Positions 17,199-25,519 of a DNA stretch of 64,000 nucleotides are shown in pieces. The notes below the pieces were generated by a model that made no database searches, was not told the origin of the DNA, and worked only from the letters and a program-made list of their open reading frames with translations. Each line of letters starts with the position of its first letter. Within the stretch, counting starts at the first letter, position 1. The translations under genes and the position numbers were made by a program. Origin of the DNA: an uncultured Shimia sp. (GTDB lineage: Bacteria > Pseudomonadota > Alphaproteobacteria > Rhodobacterales > Rhodobacteraceae). The DNA lies in the NCBI RefSeq assembly GCF_947493595.1, contig NZ_CANLRL010000002.1, forward strand, positions 124,001-188,000, read 5' to 3'.

Positions 17199-17618
17199 TT
17201 AATTGGCGACCTGGATATTGCCGTTTGGCAATACGGTTCCGGAGATGGTGGAGCGGGAACTGAGGTTCATGACACGCAAGCGCTCACCCTCCCCCGCACG
17301 GGCCAACGATCGACCCTCAGTTTCAATGTTCAGACCATTGGCATTGTAAATCAGCGTGACAATCTGATTGCGTTCAACCAGTGCCGGCTCGCCAACGTCA
17401 CCTTTGCGCACAGGGCGGCCAGGATAGATTGCCTTGCGAGCTTCCTTACCGATGACGGCTTCCAAATCGGAATGTACGCCCGGGACGTCGCCTTTTTTGA
17501 GGCCAACAACACCAGGTTCGATGATGGTGTTGGCGCGAATGATTTCGGTTGCCACCACGATTTCCGCAGAAACCGGTGCGGCCAAAACAGTCATGATAAG
17601 GGCAAGAGCGCGTTTCAT
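17199..17618 (-). CDS. flgA: Flagellar P-ring chaperone FlgA (short form)
   Basis: FlgA is the periplasmic chaperone for P-ring assembly. The 139-residue product has a signal peptide (MKRALALIMTVLAAPVSA) followed by a SAF domain with GREARKAIYPGRPVRKGDV-like sequence. The C-terminal half holds NQIVTLIYNANGLNIETEG and RVMNLSSRSTISGTVLPNG. It lacks the extra N-terminal domain of enterobacterial FlgA, a shortening I believe is common in this clade. It ends 12 bases before flgH and starts one base after flgG stops. Confidence 0.92.
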   Translation of the reverse strand: MKRALALIMTVLAAPVSAEIVVATEIIRANTIIEPGVVGLKKGDVPGVHSDLEAVIGKEARKAIYPGRPVRKGDVGEPALVERNQIVTLIYNANGLNIETEGRSLARAGEGERLRVMNLSSRSTISGTVLPNGNIQVAN

Positions 17619-17619
17619 T

Positions 17620-18405
17620 TTAGCGCACCTGTGCCGTGGCGGCCATCATCTGGTCTGCTGCGGTGATGACTTTGGCGTTGAGTTCATATCCACGCTGCGC
17701 CTCAATCAGTTCAGTCACTTCACGCACCGCATCGACGGAGCTGTCTTCCAGATAGCCCTGACGCAGGGTACCCAGACCATCTTCACCTGGATTGGTCACA
17801 TTGGGCGCGCCGGACGCTTCGGTTTCAGCAAAGAGGTTGCCGCCCAGCGCTTCGAGACCTTTGGCGTTGGTGAAGCCTGCCAAGGTAAACTGGCCAAGCT
17901 CTTCGGCCTCTGTGGCATCGTCAAAATACGCAAACACTTGTCCATCACCGTTGATGGAGATGCTGGTGGCGTCCTCTGGGATGGTGATTTCAGGGGCCAC
18001 AGGGTAGCCGTCCGAAGTCACGATCAAACCATCGGCACTGCGCTTCAGACCACCGTCCCGAGTGTAGGCCGCTTCGCCGTTTGGCAGGGTGACTTCGAGA
18101 TATCCTTTGCCTTCGATCGCCACGTCCAAATCACCGCCGGTGTTAGACAGCGAGCCTTGCTCAAGGTTTACGTTGATCGCTGCGGCACGCACACCGAGGC
18201 CAACCTGGACGCCAGTTGGGAGGACCGACCCATCAGAGGCGCTGATCGAACCGGCGCGGGAAACTTGCTGATAGTGCAAATCCGCAAACTCTGCGCGACG
18301 GGCGTTATAGCCGGTGGTCGACATGTTGGAGAGGTTGTTGGAGATCGTCTCAACACGCAGTTGCTGAGCGCTCATACCGGTGGCTGCAATTGTCAGGGCA
18401 CGCAT
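17620..18405 (-). CDS. flgG: Flagellar distal rod protein FlgG
   Basis: FlgG forms the distal rod. The 261-residue length is standard. The N terminus (MRALTIAATGMSAQQLRVETISNNLSN) has the rod-protein NNLSNMSTTGY motif. The core has YTRDGGLKRSADGLIVTSDGYPV, and the C terminus has VDAVREVTELIEAQRGYELN. Both ends form the coiled-coil shared by rod and hook proteins. It is 22 bases downstream of flgF. Confidence 0.97.
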   Translation of the reverse strand: MRALTIAATGMSAQQLRVETISNNLSNMSTTGYNARRAEFADLHYQQVSRAGSISASDGSVLPTGVQVGLGVRAAAINVNLEQGSLSNTGGDLDVAIEGKGYLEVTLPNGEAAYTRDGGLKRSADGLIVTSDGYPVAPEITIPEDATSISINGDGQVFAYFDDATEAEELGQFTLAGFTNAKGLEALGGNLFAETEASGAPNVTNPGEDGLGTLRQGYLEDSSVDAVREVTELIEAQRGYELNAKVITAADQMMAATAQVR

Positions 18406-18427
18406 TCTGCTGTCCTCTTTCTACAAA

Positions 18428-19141
18428 TTATCTGACGAAGGTTTTCACCGCGTCACGGATGCGGTTGTGTTCATTTTCCAGGAAGGTCTGTCCCATTTCA
18501 TAGGCGCGCTGCACCTCGATCATGCGGGACAATTGGGTGATCGGATTCACATTTGAGCTTTCAAGAAAGCCTTGCAAAACGCGGGCCTCTTCAATCGGCT
18601 CCACCCCGTCAGGGGCCTCAAACAACACGCCGGTTTCCCGCTTCAAATCAAGCGGGTTGACCGGCCGGTAGACACCCAATTGCCCAAGGGGATTGCCATC
18701 CACGCTAAAAGTACCGTCGGAGGACACATCCACGCCTTTGGCATCCGGCGGAATGAAAATCGGCGCGCCGCCTGCGTCCAAAACGAGATGGCCATCCATA
18801 TTCACCAGGTCGCCGTTTTCATTTGGAGAAAACGCACCTGCGCGAGTCAGGCGCTCTCCCTCAGGAGTCTGCACCATAAAAAACCCAGGACCTTCAACAG
18901 CAAAATCCAGGCTTCCGCCTGTCTGTTTCAAAGCGCCCTGCTCCAGAGAGGTCATCTGCACATTGGCTGTGGCCATGGAGATGCTTTCAGTGCCTGGAGC
19001 TGATTTGATGAACTCTGAAAACGCAATGCCCTCTGCGCGATAGCCGGTGGTGGCCGCGTTGGCGATGTTGTTTGCCAGCACATTCATCTCACGGACAAGA
19101 CCGGACTGACGGGTTAGCGTTGTGTAGCCTGCATTGTCCAT
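18428..19141 (-). CDS. flgF: Flagellar proximal rod protein FlgF
   Basis: FlgF is a proximal rod subunit. The 237-residue product starts MDNAGYTTLTRQSGLVREM and carries ANNIANAATTGYRAE. The C terminus ends ITQLSRMIEVQRAYEMGQTFLENEHNR. A longer in-frame version would overlap fliQ and is rejected because AGGC-type ribosome site and homology both begin at 19141. It follows fliQ after two bases. Confidence 0.96.
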   Translation of the reverse strand: MDNAGYTTLTRQSGLVREMNVLANNIANAATTGYRAEGIAFSEFIKSAPGTESISMATANVQMTSLEQGALKQTGGSLDFAVEGPGFFMVQTPEGERLTRAGAFSPNENGDLVNMDGHLVLDAGGAPIFIPPDAKGVDVSSDGTFSVDGNPLGQLGVYRPVNPLDLKRETGVLFEAPDGVEPIEEARVLQGFLESSNVNPITQLSRMIEVQRAYEMGQTFLENEHNRIRDAVKTFVR

Positions 19142-19143
19142 AA

Positions 19144-19413
19144 TTAGCCTCCAGCAATCAACGGAACGAGGGTGGATTGAAAAAACGACACCAGTGTTTG
19201 GCTCATGAAACCCATGGTGGCCCAGAACACGATAACGATGCACAGCACCTTTGGCACAAAGGTCAGGGTCATTTCCTGGATCGACGTCAGCGCCTGAAAC
19301 AAGCCAACCAACACACCCGAGACCAACGCCACGGCCAGAATGGGCATGGAGATCATCACCGCGACCCATAGGCCTTGGCGCAGGGTGTCAAAGAAGATGG
19401 CTTGATCAAACAT
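19144..19413 (-). CDS. fliQ: Flagellar export gate protein FliQ
   Basis: FliQ is the small two-helix subunit of the FliPQR gate. The 89-residue product has helices at LWVAVMISMPILAVALVSGVL and CIVIVFWATMGFMSQTLVSF, with the family segment LFQALTSIQEMTLTFVPK between them. It shares one base with the fliE stop and lies just before flgF, so gate and rod genes are mixed in this operon. Confidence 0.97.
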   Translation of the reverse strand: MFDQAIFFDTLRQGLWVAVMISMPILAVALVSGVLVGLFQALTSIQEMTLTFVPKVLCIVIVFWATMGFMSQTLVSFFQSTLVPLIAGG

Positions 19414-19700
19414 CAGACCGGCATACGCAGGATTTCTTGGTAGGCTTCGACCACCTTGTTGCGCACGGTCACAGCAGTTTCGACAGCCAGTTCGGACTGG
19501 GCGAGCGCCTGTACCAATGTGTGCGGGTCTGCTTTGCCGGTCATCGCCTGCATCGAGACCTGCTCGCTTTCCTGAAGAGTGGCGGCAAAATCTTTTGCCA
19601 GGCCAAACAGAGCATTTCCACCTTGGCCGTTTTCAGCCGGCCCTGTCGCGGGCTTTGAGGCGGTGTAATTCTGAGCGGCTAGTACTGTACGGACATCCAT
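19413..19700 (-). CDS. fliE: Flagellar MS-ring/rod junction protein FliE
   Basis: FliE joins the MS ring to the rod and is the first exported rod component. The 95-residue product has the typical C-terminal block ALAQSELAVETAVTVRNKVVEAYQEILRMPV and the preceding QAMTGKADPHTLVQ. It follows flgC after 21 bases with AGGAGA upstream of its ATG. Confidence 0.97.
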   Translation of the reverse strand: MDVRTVLAAQNYTASKPATGPAENGQGGNALFGLAKDFAATLQESEQVSMQAMTGKADPHTLVQALAQSELAVETAVTVRNKVVEAYQEILRMPV

Positions 19701-19721
19701 TCTGGGTCTCCTTAGTTAAAT

Positions 19722-20108
19722 TTATTTGCGCAAGAGTTCCATGAGCGACGAGGACATCTGGCGGGTTTGATCAAACATCTTGAGGTTGGCTTCGTAGCTG
19801 CGCTGCGCTTCGCGCGCGTCAGCGATTTCGATGATCATGTCGACGTTGGAGCCCAAATAGTTACCGCTGGCATCCGCCATCGGGTGGCTTGGATCAAAGA
19901 TCTTTGTGCCTTCGCTGCGGTCCAGTTGAACCGGGCTCACCGACACCTGCCCGTCACGGGTTGATGTGTCAGCCTCAAAGCTCACGGTTTTCCGCTGATA
20001 GCCGGGGGTGTCAGCGTTGGCGATGTTTTCGGACACATGACGCAGGCGGGCGGCCTGGGCACGCAAACCTGACGAGGTGACGCTTAATGCGGAACCAAAA
20101 TCACTCAT
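19722..20108 (-). CDS. flgC: Flagellar proximal rod protein FlgC
   Basis: FlgC is a proximal rod subunit. The 128-residue product has the ENIANADTPGYQRKTVSFE motif near the N terminus and YLGSNVDMIIEIADAREAQRSYEANLKMF near the C terminus, both diagnostic. It lies 22 bases after flgB. Confidence 0.97.
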   Translation of the reverse strand: MSDFGSALSVTSSGLRAQAARLRHVSENIANADTPGYQRKTVSFEADTSTRDGQVSVSPVQLDRSEGTKIFDPSHPMADASGNYLGSNVDMIIEIADAREAQRSYEANLKMFDQTRQMSSSLMELLRK

Positions 20109-20130
20109 TGATCATGACTTTCTGTCTTAC

Positions 20131-20514
20131 TTAACGTCCAAGTGCAGTTCGAAGCACGGACAGGGAGGATTTGTAGATGGCCAGCGAGCGGTCGTGCTGG
20201 CGTTTGACGTCAACCGCCTTCAGCATCTCTTCTTCCAGAGAGACACTGTTGCCACTTGGGGCAACTTCGGCGGTGGCGAGAGACGGGCGCAATGCGGAGG
20301 CTTCCAACCCATGGCCTTGATGACCAGGGCGGGAGGCACGCATACTGGAGGCTCCACCGTCATTGCGGTAGACCTCTTTAAACGGCGTGATGTCGCGAGC
20401 TTTGTAGCCCGGCGTATCGGCGTTTGCCATATTCTGAGCCACAACCGACTGTCGTAAAGCGGCGTGTTGGCCCATGGCGTGTGCAGTTTTAAATACGTTC
20501 AAATTCTTGAACAC
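20131..20514 (-). CDS. flgB: Flagellar proximal rod protein FlgB
   Basis: FlgB is a proximal rod subunit and the first gene of the flgB-flgC-fliE-fliQ-flgF-flgG-flgA-flgH-fliL2 operon. The 127-residue product contains QNMANADTPGYKARDITPFKE and a C-terminal helix VDVKRQHDRSLAIYKSSLSVL. It diverges from fliI with 83 bases between starts. Confidence 0.96.
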   Translation of the reverse strand: MFKNLNVFKTAHAMGQHAALRQSVVAQNMANADTPGYKARDITPFKEVYRNDGGASSMRASRPGHQGHGLEASALRPSLATAEVAPSGNSVSLEEEMLKAVDVKRQHDRSLAIYKSSLSVLRTALGR

Positions 20515-20534
20515 GGGGTTTCTCCCTCGATGGC

Positions 20535-20552
20535 TTAAATCAAGACTTAACC
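20535..20552. promoter_or_regulatory. Weak CtrA-like site between flgB and fliI
   Basis: The divergent spacer contains TTAA-ATCAAGAC-TTAACC. The right half matches the CtrA half site TTAACC, but the spacing is eight rather than seven, so this is a weaker match than the one at 5883-5897. Confidence 0.25.
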
Positions 20553-20597
20553 CTGATTCCTTTAGAAAGGGTTTCGAAGGAACTTTGGAGAATCCAA

Positions 20598-21929
20598 ATG
20601 AACGCTAAAGGGCTAGAAAGCCTTGGCGCAGAGCTCAAAAGAGTGCGCCCAATCAAAGACATAGGACGAGTCTGCGCGGTGGAAGGCAACCTTTTGCGCG
20701 TGAGCGGGCTCAATGCAGTCGCACGAATCGGAGATTTGCTGGAAGTGACGCTTCATGACGGGGCAAAAATTGCCGGTGAAGTGATCCAACTCCATACACA
20801 AGATATGACCATGTTGCCCGATGCAGCGCCGGATGGGGTCTCGATTGGGGACCGTGTGGCGCTGCGCGATCAACTGGGCATTGCGCCGTCAGATGCCTGG
20901 ATTGGGCGGATCATTGATCCTTATGGCAATCCTCTGGATGGAAAGCCTTTGTTGCGAGGGCCGGAAATGCGGCCTTTGAAGAACAGCCCGCCGCCGCCAG
21001 CGGCCCGCCGTGCGCTGGGTGAACGATTGGAAACTGGCATGGCTATTTTCAACACCATGCTGCCAATTGTGAAAGGTCAACGTATTGGTTTGTTTGCGGG
21101 TTCTGGCGTTGGTAAATCCAGTCTTATGGGGCAGTTCGCCAAACACATGACCGGTGACATTGCCGTGATTGCGCTGATTGGGGAACGGGGTAGAGAACTG
21201 AGGGAGTTTGTGGAAAATGTCCTGGGGCCTGAAGGGTTAAAACGCTCGATTGTGATCGCAGCTACCTCGGATCAATCTCCGCTGGTGCGCAGGCGGTGCG
21301 CTTTGGCGGCAATGAGTGTTGCAGAGCATTTCCGAGACGCGGGCAAGCATGTGATATTTATGGCAGATTCGATCACGCGTTTTGCCGAAGCCCACCGCGA
21401 GGTGGCCGTTGCATCCGGCGAAATGCCAGCGCTGCGGGGCTATCCGCCATCAACCTCCCATATGATCATGTCGCTGTGCGAACGGGCCGGTCCTGGGTTG
21501 GACGGTCAGGGCGATATTACCGGTGTTTTCAGTGTCTTGGTCGCAGGCTCGGACATGGACGAACCGATTGCGGACATCCTACGCGGGGTGCTGGACGGAC
21601 ATGTGGTGCTCGATCGCAAAATTGCCGAGCGCGGCAGATACCCGGCGGTGGACCTGCTGCGGTCTGTTTCGCGAAGCCTGCCGCATTGCGCAACGGATCA
21701 AGAAAACTCAACGATTTCAGAGGCTCGCAGGCTTTTAGGCGCGTATGAGCAGAGCGCGACAATGATCCGGGCGGGGCTGTATTCGGCGGGGTCTGATCCG
21801 GTTTTGGATGTGGCGATCAATGCCTGGCCGGAGCTGGATGCCTATATGGGTGACGGTAATAGTGCCTCAATTATGAATGCATTTCAAAAGCTTACGCTGC
21901 TTTTACGCCGCGCGGGGGCGAGGGCGTAA
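20598..21929 (+). CDS. fliI: Flagellum-specific export ATPase FliI
   Basis: FliI is the soluble ATPase that with FliH and FliJ prepares export substrates. The 443-residue product has an N-terminal beta-barrel. The Walker A loop is GLFAGSGVGKSSLMGQF (around residue 170) and Walker B is HVIFMADSITRFAEAHREV. The T3SS ATPase signature is PPSTSHMIMSLCERAG. It is monocistronic, with AAGGAA upstream of its ATG and a terminator after its stop, and diverges from flgB. Confidence 0.97.
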   Translation: MNAKGLESLGAELKRVRPIKDIGRVCAVEGNLLRVSGLNAVARIGDLLEVTLHDGAKIAGEVIQLHTQDMTMLPDAAPDGVSIGDRVALRDQLGIAPSDAWIGRIIDPYGNPLDGKPLLRGPEMRPLKNSPPPPAARRALGERLETGMAIFNTMLPIVKGQRIGLFAGSGVGKSSLMGQFAKHMTGDIAVIALIGERGRELREFVENVLGPEGLKRSIVIAATSDQSPLVRRRCALAAMSVAEHFRDAGKHVIFMADSITRFAEAHREVAVASGEMPALRGYPPSTSHMIMSLCERAGPGLDGQGDITGVFSVLVAGSDMDEPIADILRGVLDGHVVLDRKIAERGRYPAVDLLRSVSRSLPHCATDQENSTISEARRLLGAYEQSATMIRAGLYSAGSDPVLDVAINAWPELDAYMGDGNSASIMNAFQKLTLLLRRAGARA

Positions 21930-21950
21930 ACAAGCCTTTTACGAAACGAC

Positions 21951-21979
21951 AAAAGCGCGCCCTTTGAGGCGCGTTTTTT
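21951..21979 (+). terminator. Intrinsic terminator after fliI
   Basis: A hairpin AAAAGCGCGCC / GGCGCGTTTTTT (six GC pairs CGCGCC/GGCGCG, flanked by A-T pairs, loop CTTTGA) lies 21 bases after the fliI stop and ends in a six-T run. Confidence 0.88.
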
Positions 21980-22051
21980 GTTGAATTTTCATGTCGGTAT
22001 GACGTCGGTATCGCGACTGTATTGCGACGGTTCTATATGTTGTGGTTCAGA

Positions 22052-22840
22052 TCAGTAGGACAGCAAGGTCAATGCAATCTGTCCGCCGCTCATGCCCTGC
22101 GTATTGTTGATCTGAGACATGATCAGATAGCGGTCCACAAGCTTCTGTTGTGCATCTTCGCCAACAAATTGGCTGATCTCGGAGTCGCCAGTCAACTTCT
22201 CCATACGGCCACGGAACACCTCGAGCTGTTTGTCGAGATCCAACGCACCAAAAGAAGACGGCAAATTGAAAGTTTGCTCCATTACATTGCGGAGTGGTGG
22301 GGAGCCGAGCACAGAAAACCACTTGGTGTTGTCACTGCCGCCGCTTACGGAAATCTCTTCCAGCTCACGTACAGCATTGAGCGCCAAGCGCAGGCTTTCG
22401 TCCTGCTCGCCTACAGCAATTTCAAACTGCCGCGTTGTGTACTCTTCTGTGATGTTTTCAACAAAAGTGTCGGTTTTGTGCCAAGGGCCGCCGAGGTCCC
22501 CAAAGCCAAAGTCTTTGGCAAACGCCAGATACCGCTTGTCAGCCATTTTGTTGGCCAAAGAATCTGGCGCTTGCGACCCTTCCTCAAGAATTTTCTTCAT
22601 GAAGAAGGTGTTGTTGACATCGTCATCCAAGCCATAGGCGCCCAGAGCGATCCGCATCAACCGGCGGTCGCTGGTGAGATCCTCGGCGGTCTCGACGTTT
22701 TTGATGTTTTCTTCAAAATAGTCGAGGTCGCGCTGCATCGCAGGCGAACTTTCGAACGCCTTGGTCTGCGTGTCCATCGTACGCTGGAGAAAATTCCAGG
22801 CAACGAGGCCGGTTCCTGCGACGATGGGTTGAAAGCTCAT
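22052..22840 (-). CDS. DUF1217-family flagellar protein
   Basis: The 262-residue product matches the DUF1217 family, found almost only in alphaproteobacterial flagellar clusters and sometimes called a rotational or basal-body protein. Features are the helical repeats DYFEENIKNVETAEDLTSDRRLMRIALGAYGL-type and AYTRQFEIAVGEQDESLRLAL-like segments. It has no signal peptide, so it is probably cytoplasmic or an export substrate. It overlaps the flbT stop by four bases and is the last gene of flaF-flbT-DUF1217. Biochemical function is not known. Confidence 0.85.
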   Translation of the reverse strand: MSFQPIVAGTGLVAWNFLQRTMDTQTKAFESSPAMQRDLDYFEENIKNVETAEDLTSDRRLMRIALGAYGLDDDVNNTFFMKKILEEGSQAPDSLANKMADKRYLAFAKDFGFGDLGGPWHKTDTFVENITEEYTTRQFEIAVGEQDESLRLALNAVRELEEISVSGGSDNTKWFSVLGSPPLRNVMEQTFNLPSSFGALDLDKQLEVFRGRMEKLTGDSEISQFVGEDAQQKLVDRYLIMSQINNTQGMSGGQIALTLLSY

Positions 22841-23241
22841 TGGCGTGCCACCGCCATCAAACGGTCTTCGCGCGGCAACAGGGTGCGCAAAGCTTTGAGA
22901 GCTTGATAATGACGCCCTGCCAGCACGGCTTCGGAAGCCAGTGTGATTTGTTGACGGCTGTCGTGATCGGTGAAGACCTGACTCAGATCCTCAATGTGGC
23001 GCAACAATGTGTGTTCCACTTCATCGGCGTCTGCGTCTCCAGACAGCACCAGCTGCAGCGAATAACAGGCGCGGCGCACAGGGGTATTGGCTTCTTCCGG
23101 GTGAATGGCATCCCGCAGGCGCAGGATGTTGGCATTTGGGGTCATGATGGACAGACGGGACCGACGGTCGCCGTTCTCGATGACTGCGCCATTGACCAGA
23201 ACCCGCTCTTTGGGGCTTAATTTTAGAACCAGGCCGCTCAT
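22837..23241 (-). CDS. flbT: Flagellin mRNA regulator FlbT
   Basis: In Caulobacter FlbT binds the 5' leader of flagellin mRNA and limits its translation or stability until the hook is complete. The 134-residue product has the family blocks SPKERVLVNGAVIENGDRRS, PVRRACYSLQLVLSGDADADE and LEAVLAGRHYQALKALRTLLPRE-like. It overlaps flaF and the DUF1217 gene by four bases each and lies 459 bases downstream of the flagellin stop. Two hairpins in the flagellin leader are plausible targets. Confidence 0.94.
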   Translation of the reverse strand: MSGLVLKLSPKERVLVNGAVIENGDRRSRLSIMTPNANILRLRDAIHPEEANTPVRRACYSLQLVLSGDADADEVEHTLLRHIEDLSQVFTDHDSRQQITLASEAVLAGRHYQALKALRTLLPREDRLMAVARQ

Positions 23242-23615
23242 GCTGCTGCTGCTCCGCTTCGAAGGCCGCGAAGGATCGCGGTGTTGACTTCCAGTAGGGG
23301 CCGCACATTGGCGTCGCCCGCCAGCACTTTTGCGCTGTGATGATCCGTGAATTCCGCGAGGTAGAAGATCTGGGCCCGAAGCTGTTCGGGAAGACCGTTT
23401 TCGTCACCGGCTACATCCACAGCGAGAAGTGTCCAAAGGGAGCGGTTCTCATGGATGGCTTCGGCTAAAAGAGGGAAACCACGTTTGCCTTGCATGGCAG
23501 CTTGTTTCAGCTTGTGGGTGACCCGCGCGATCACGTCATATTCTAGCTTGCCTGTGGACTTTGTTGGCGCTGCGGCCTGCCCGTAGGCACGTTTTGCGAG
23601 AGCATTTGGTGTCAC
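23238..23615 (-). CDS. flaF: Flagellin synthesis regulator FlaF
   Basis: FlaF promotes flagellin synthesis or secretion and acts together with FlbT in alphaproteobacteria. The 125-residue product has the family segments AYGQAAAPTKSTGKLEYDVIARVTH, FPLLAEAIHENRSLWTLLAVDVA and LPEQLRAQIFYLAEFTDHHS. It lies 84 bases after the flagellin gene and overlaps flbT by four bases. Confidence 0.94.
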   Translation of the reverse strand: MTPNALAKRAYGQAAAPTKSTGKLEYDVIARVTHKLKQAAMQGKRGFPLLAEAIHENRSLWTLLAVDVAGDENGLPEQLRAQIFYLAEFTDHHSAKVLAGDANVRPLLEVNTAILRGLRSGAAAA

Positions 23616-23666
23616 GTCGGAGTTCTCCCGATATGCGAGACAGAAATTAGAAAGATGGAGGTGTCA

Positions 23667-23687
23667 GGGGCGCCGTTCGAGCGCCCC
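23667..23687 (-). terminator. Hairpin between flagellin and flaF
   Basis: On the minus strand a seven-bp GC-only stem (GGGGCGC / GCGCCCC, loop TCGAACG) lies 13 bases after the flagellin stop. There is no strong T run after it. It may be a partial terminator or an mRNA-end stabiliser that lets flagellin transcript exceed flaF-flbT transcript. Confidence 0.5.
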
Positions 23688-23699
23688 CAACTAAGTCCA

Positions 23700-24923
23700 T
23701 TAACGGAAGAGCGACAGCAGCTGCTGTGGCGCCTGGTTCGCGATAGACAGCGACTGTGTCGCCAGCTGTTGCTGAACCTGAAGTGCCTGCAGACGTGCAG
23801 AGGTTTCTTCCATGTCGGCGTCAACCATGCCACCGATACCCGAAGTCAGGGAGTCAGACAGCTTCGAAACGAAGTCGTTCTGAGTGCTGATGCGGGATTC
23901 AACGGTACCGAATGCTGCGGCAGCGTCGATGGAGGTGGTGATCAAACCCTCGATTGCGCCCAAGGCGGTCTGGGCACCGCCCAGAGTGGACACGTTGATG
24001 TTGGCCAGAGCCGCCAGACCGCCGGAGCCGGCGTTCTGGAACTGACCAGAGATTGCGAGGGAGTCAGTTGCGTCGTCGTTGGTGATGTCGAGCTGACCCG
24101 GGTTACCAACTGCATAGTCAACAGTTACGTCAGCACCGGATTCTTCGATTGCCTTCTTCAGACCGTTGGCAATAACTGAGTCAACGGTAGAGGATGCCAG
24201 ATCTTCAGCAGTGATGGTGTAAGAAACCGAGGTTTCACCCAACTGCATGTTGATCTTGTCACCTGCGGCGAAGCCTGCACCCGCGGAGTCGATGATGACC
24301 GACCCGTTGTCGCTGGTACCACCATTGGGGTCAGCAGTGAAGGCGAACGAGTCAAGGTTGTCGGCAGAAACGCCGTCAGTACCCGCAGCGAAGGCGGTCT
24401 TGGCAGTGTAGCCACCGGTGCTAAGGTCTTGACCGTTTACGGTGATGGTGGACGCGGTCACGTTGCCGGAAGCGTCACGGTCCAAGGAAGACAGAACATC
24501 TGTGGAAGCAGTGTTGCCGTCAACCAGGTTCAGACCGTTGAACTGAGCAGCACCAACAACAGAGTTGATCTGGTTGCGCAGTTCGGAAACCTCGGCTTGC
24601 AGCTTAGTCCGATCAACGTTGTCGCCCTGTGCGGCAACAATACGCTCTTTCACCTGACCCAGAAGGTCGGTCACTGTTTCAGTTGCGTTACGGGCAACAG
24701 CAACAGTGGATTCACCCAGCGAAAGGCTCTCTTTCACCGATTTGAAACCGTTTACGTCAGATTCCATGGTCTTGGAAATCGCCCACACAGCAGCGTTTTG
24801 CTTGGCGTTGGCAACTTTTTTACCAGTGGAGATCTGTCCTTGCGTGTCGGACAGGCTGGAGTTTACGGATTTCAGGGTTTGCAGCGCAACCATTGCGCCG
24901 TTGTTAGTCAGAATGCTGGACAT
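23700..24923 (-). CDS. Flagellin
   Basis: This 407-residue product is the filament subunit. The N-terminal D0/D1 helices (SSILTNNGAMVALQTLKSVN, QGQISTGKKVANAKQNAAVW) and the C-terminal helices (SRISTQNDFVSKLSDSLTSG, LQALQVQQQLATQSLSIANQ ending LLSLFR) are conserved. The central domain (about residues 150-330) is variable and acidic. The start MSSILTNN is certain from homology, and an in-frame upstream extension of 40 codons is leader sequence. No second flagellin gene is present. There is no cysteine. Confidence 0.97.
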   Translation of the reverse strand: MSSILTNNGAMVALQTLKSVNSSLSDTQGQISTGKKVANAKQNAAVWAISKTMESDVNGFKSVKESLSLGESTVAVARNATETVTDLLGQVKERIVAAQGDNVDRTKLQAEVSELRNQINSVVGAAQFNGLNLVDGNTASTDVLSSLDRDASGNVTASTITVNGQDLSTGGYTAKTAFAAGTDGVSADNLDSFAFTADPNGGTSDNGSVIIDSAGAGFAAGDKINMQLGETSVSYTITAEDLASSTVDSVIANGLKKAIEESGADVTVDYAVGNPGQLDITNDDATDSLAISGQFQNAGSGGLAALANINVSTLGGAQTALGAIEGLITTSIDAAAAFGTVESRISTQNDFVSKLSDSLTSGIGGMVDADMEETSARLQALQVQQQLATQSLSIANQAPQQLLSLFR

Positions 24924-24942
24924 GGCATTTCCTATGTGTCGT

Positions 24943-24986
24943 GACGCTTTTGCGTCGGGTTGTATTTTGCGCCTCTTTAGGGAGGC
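24943..24986 (-). promoter_or_regulatory. Tandem hairpins in the flagellin mRNA leader (FlbT target candidate)
   Basis: Reading the minus strand, GCCTC-loop-GAGGC (24971-24986, loop of six) is followed by GACGC-AAAA-GCGTC (24943-24956). The second stem ends 19 bases before the flagellin ATG, overlapping or adjoining the ribosome-site region. FlbT is known in Caulobacter to bind a structured flagellin leader; the assignment here is inferred from position. I could not identify a convincing sigma-28 or sigma-54 promoter upstream. Confidence 0.45.
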
Positions 24987-25147
24987 ACTCCTGAACGTCA
25001 TTCTGACATCTACCGGTCGGCTCAGGTCCGTGTCCGGTGCCACCCTCCTTGGGATGCGGGATCAACATGGCGTGGTAAGTGCTAACGTTTCCCTAAACCC
25101 AAACCGCACAATCGATGGCATTTTAAACAAACTTGGAAGAGCGCGAT

Positions 25148-25519
25148 TTACGCTCTCTTTTCAACACGTTGACCGGCGCCCAATTGAACGGCTTGGCGTT
25201 GGCCACGGTTGTCATACGATTCGAAAGTGGTGCGCACGCGACGGAGAGTCGTCATACGTTCTTGTGTGGCCTGCAAACCGGCCTGGGCCGATTCCAGAAG
25301 GTGCTGGTTGCGGGCAAATCCTTCTTGCAGGGGGGCGAGGTCGTCAGCGTCGATCTCCTCTTCCTCTTGCAGGGTGGTGAGTTCCTCAAACAGCGCTTCT
25401 TTGCGTGTTAAAAGGTCAGGCAGCGCATCCAGCTTGCCTTCGATCAGCGCCACACGTTCGTCCGCCAGCAGCTCTTGCAGCGAATCGATCAGCGGGATTT
25501 CAACGGTCTCATCAGACAT
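25148..25519 (-). CDS. FlgN-like flagellar protein
   Basis: The 123-residue product is acidic and almost fully helical. It has a coiled coil from about residue 10 to 95 (SLQELLADERVALIEGKLDA, LFEELTTLQEEEEIDADDLA). This matches the size and shape of FlgN, the chaperone for hook-filament junction proteins FlgK and FlgL. It overlaps flgJ by eight bases. FlgN is poorly conserved, so the call is moderate. Confidence 0.6.
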   Translation of the reverse strand: MSDETVEIPLIDSLQELLADERVALIEGKLDALPDLLTRKEALFEELTTLQEEEEIDADDLAPLQEGFARNQHLLESAQAGLQATQERMTTLRRVRTTFESYDNRGQRQAVQLGAGQRVEKRA

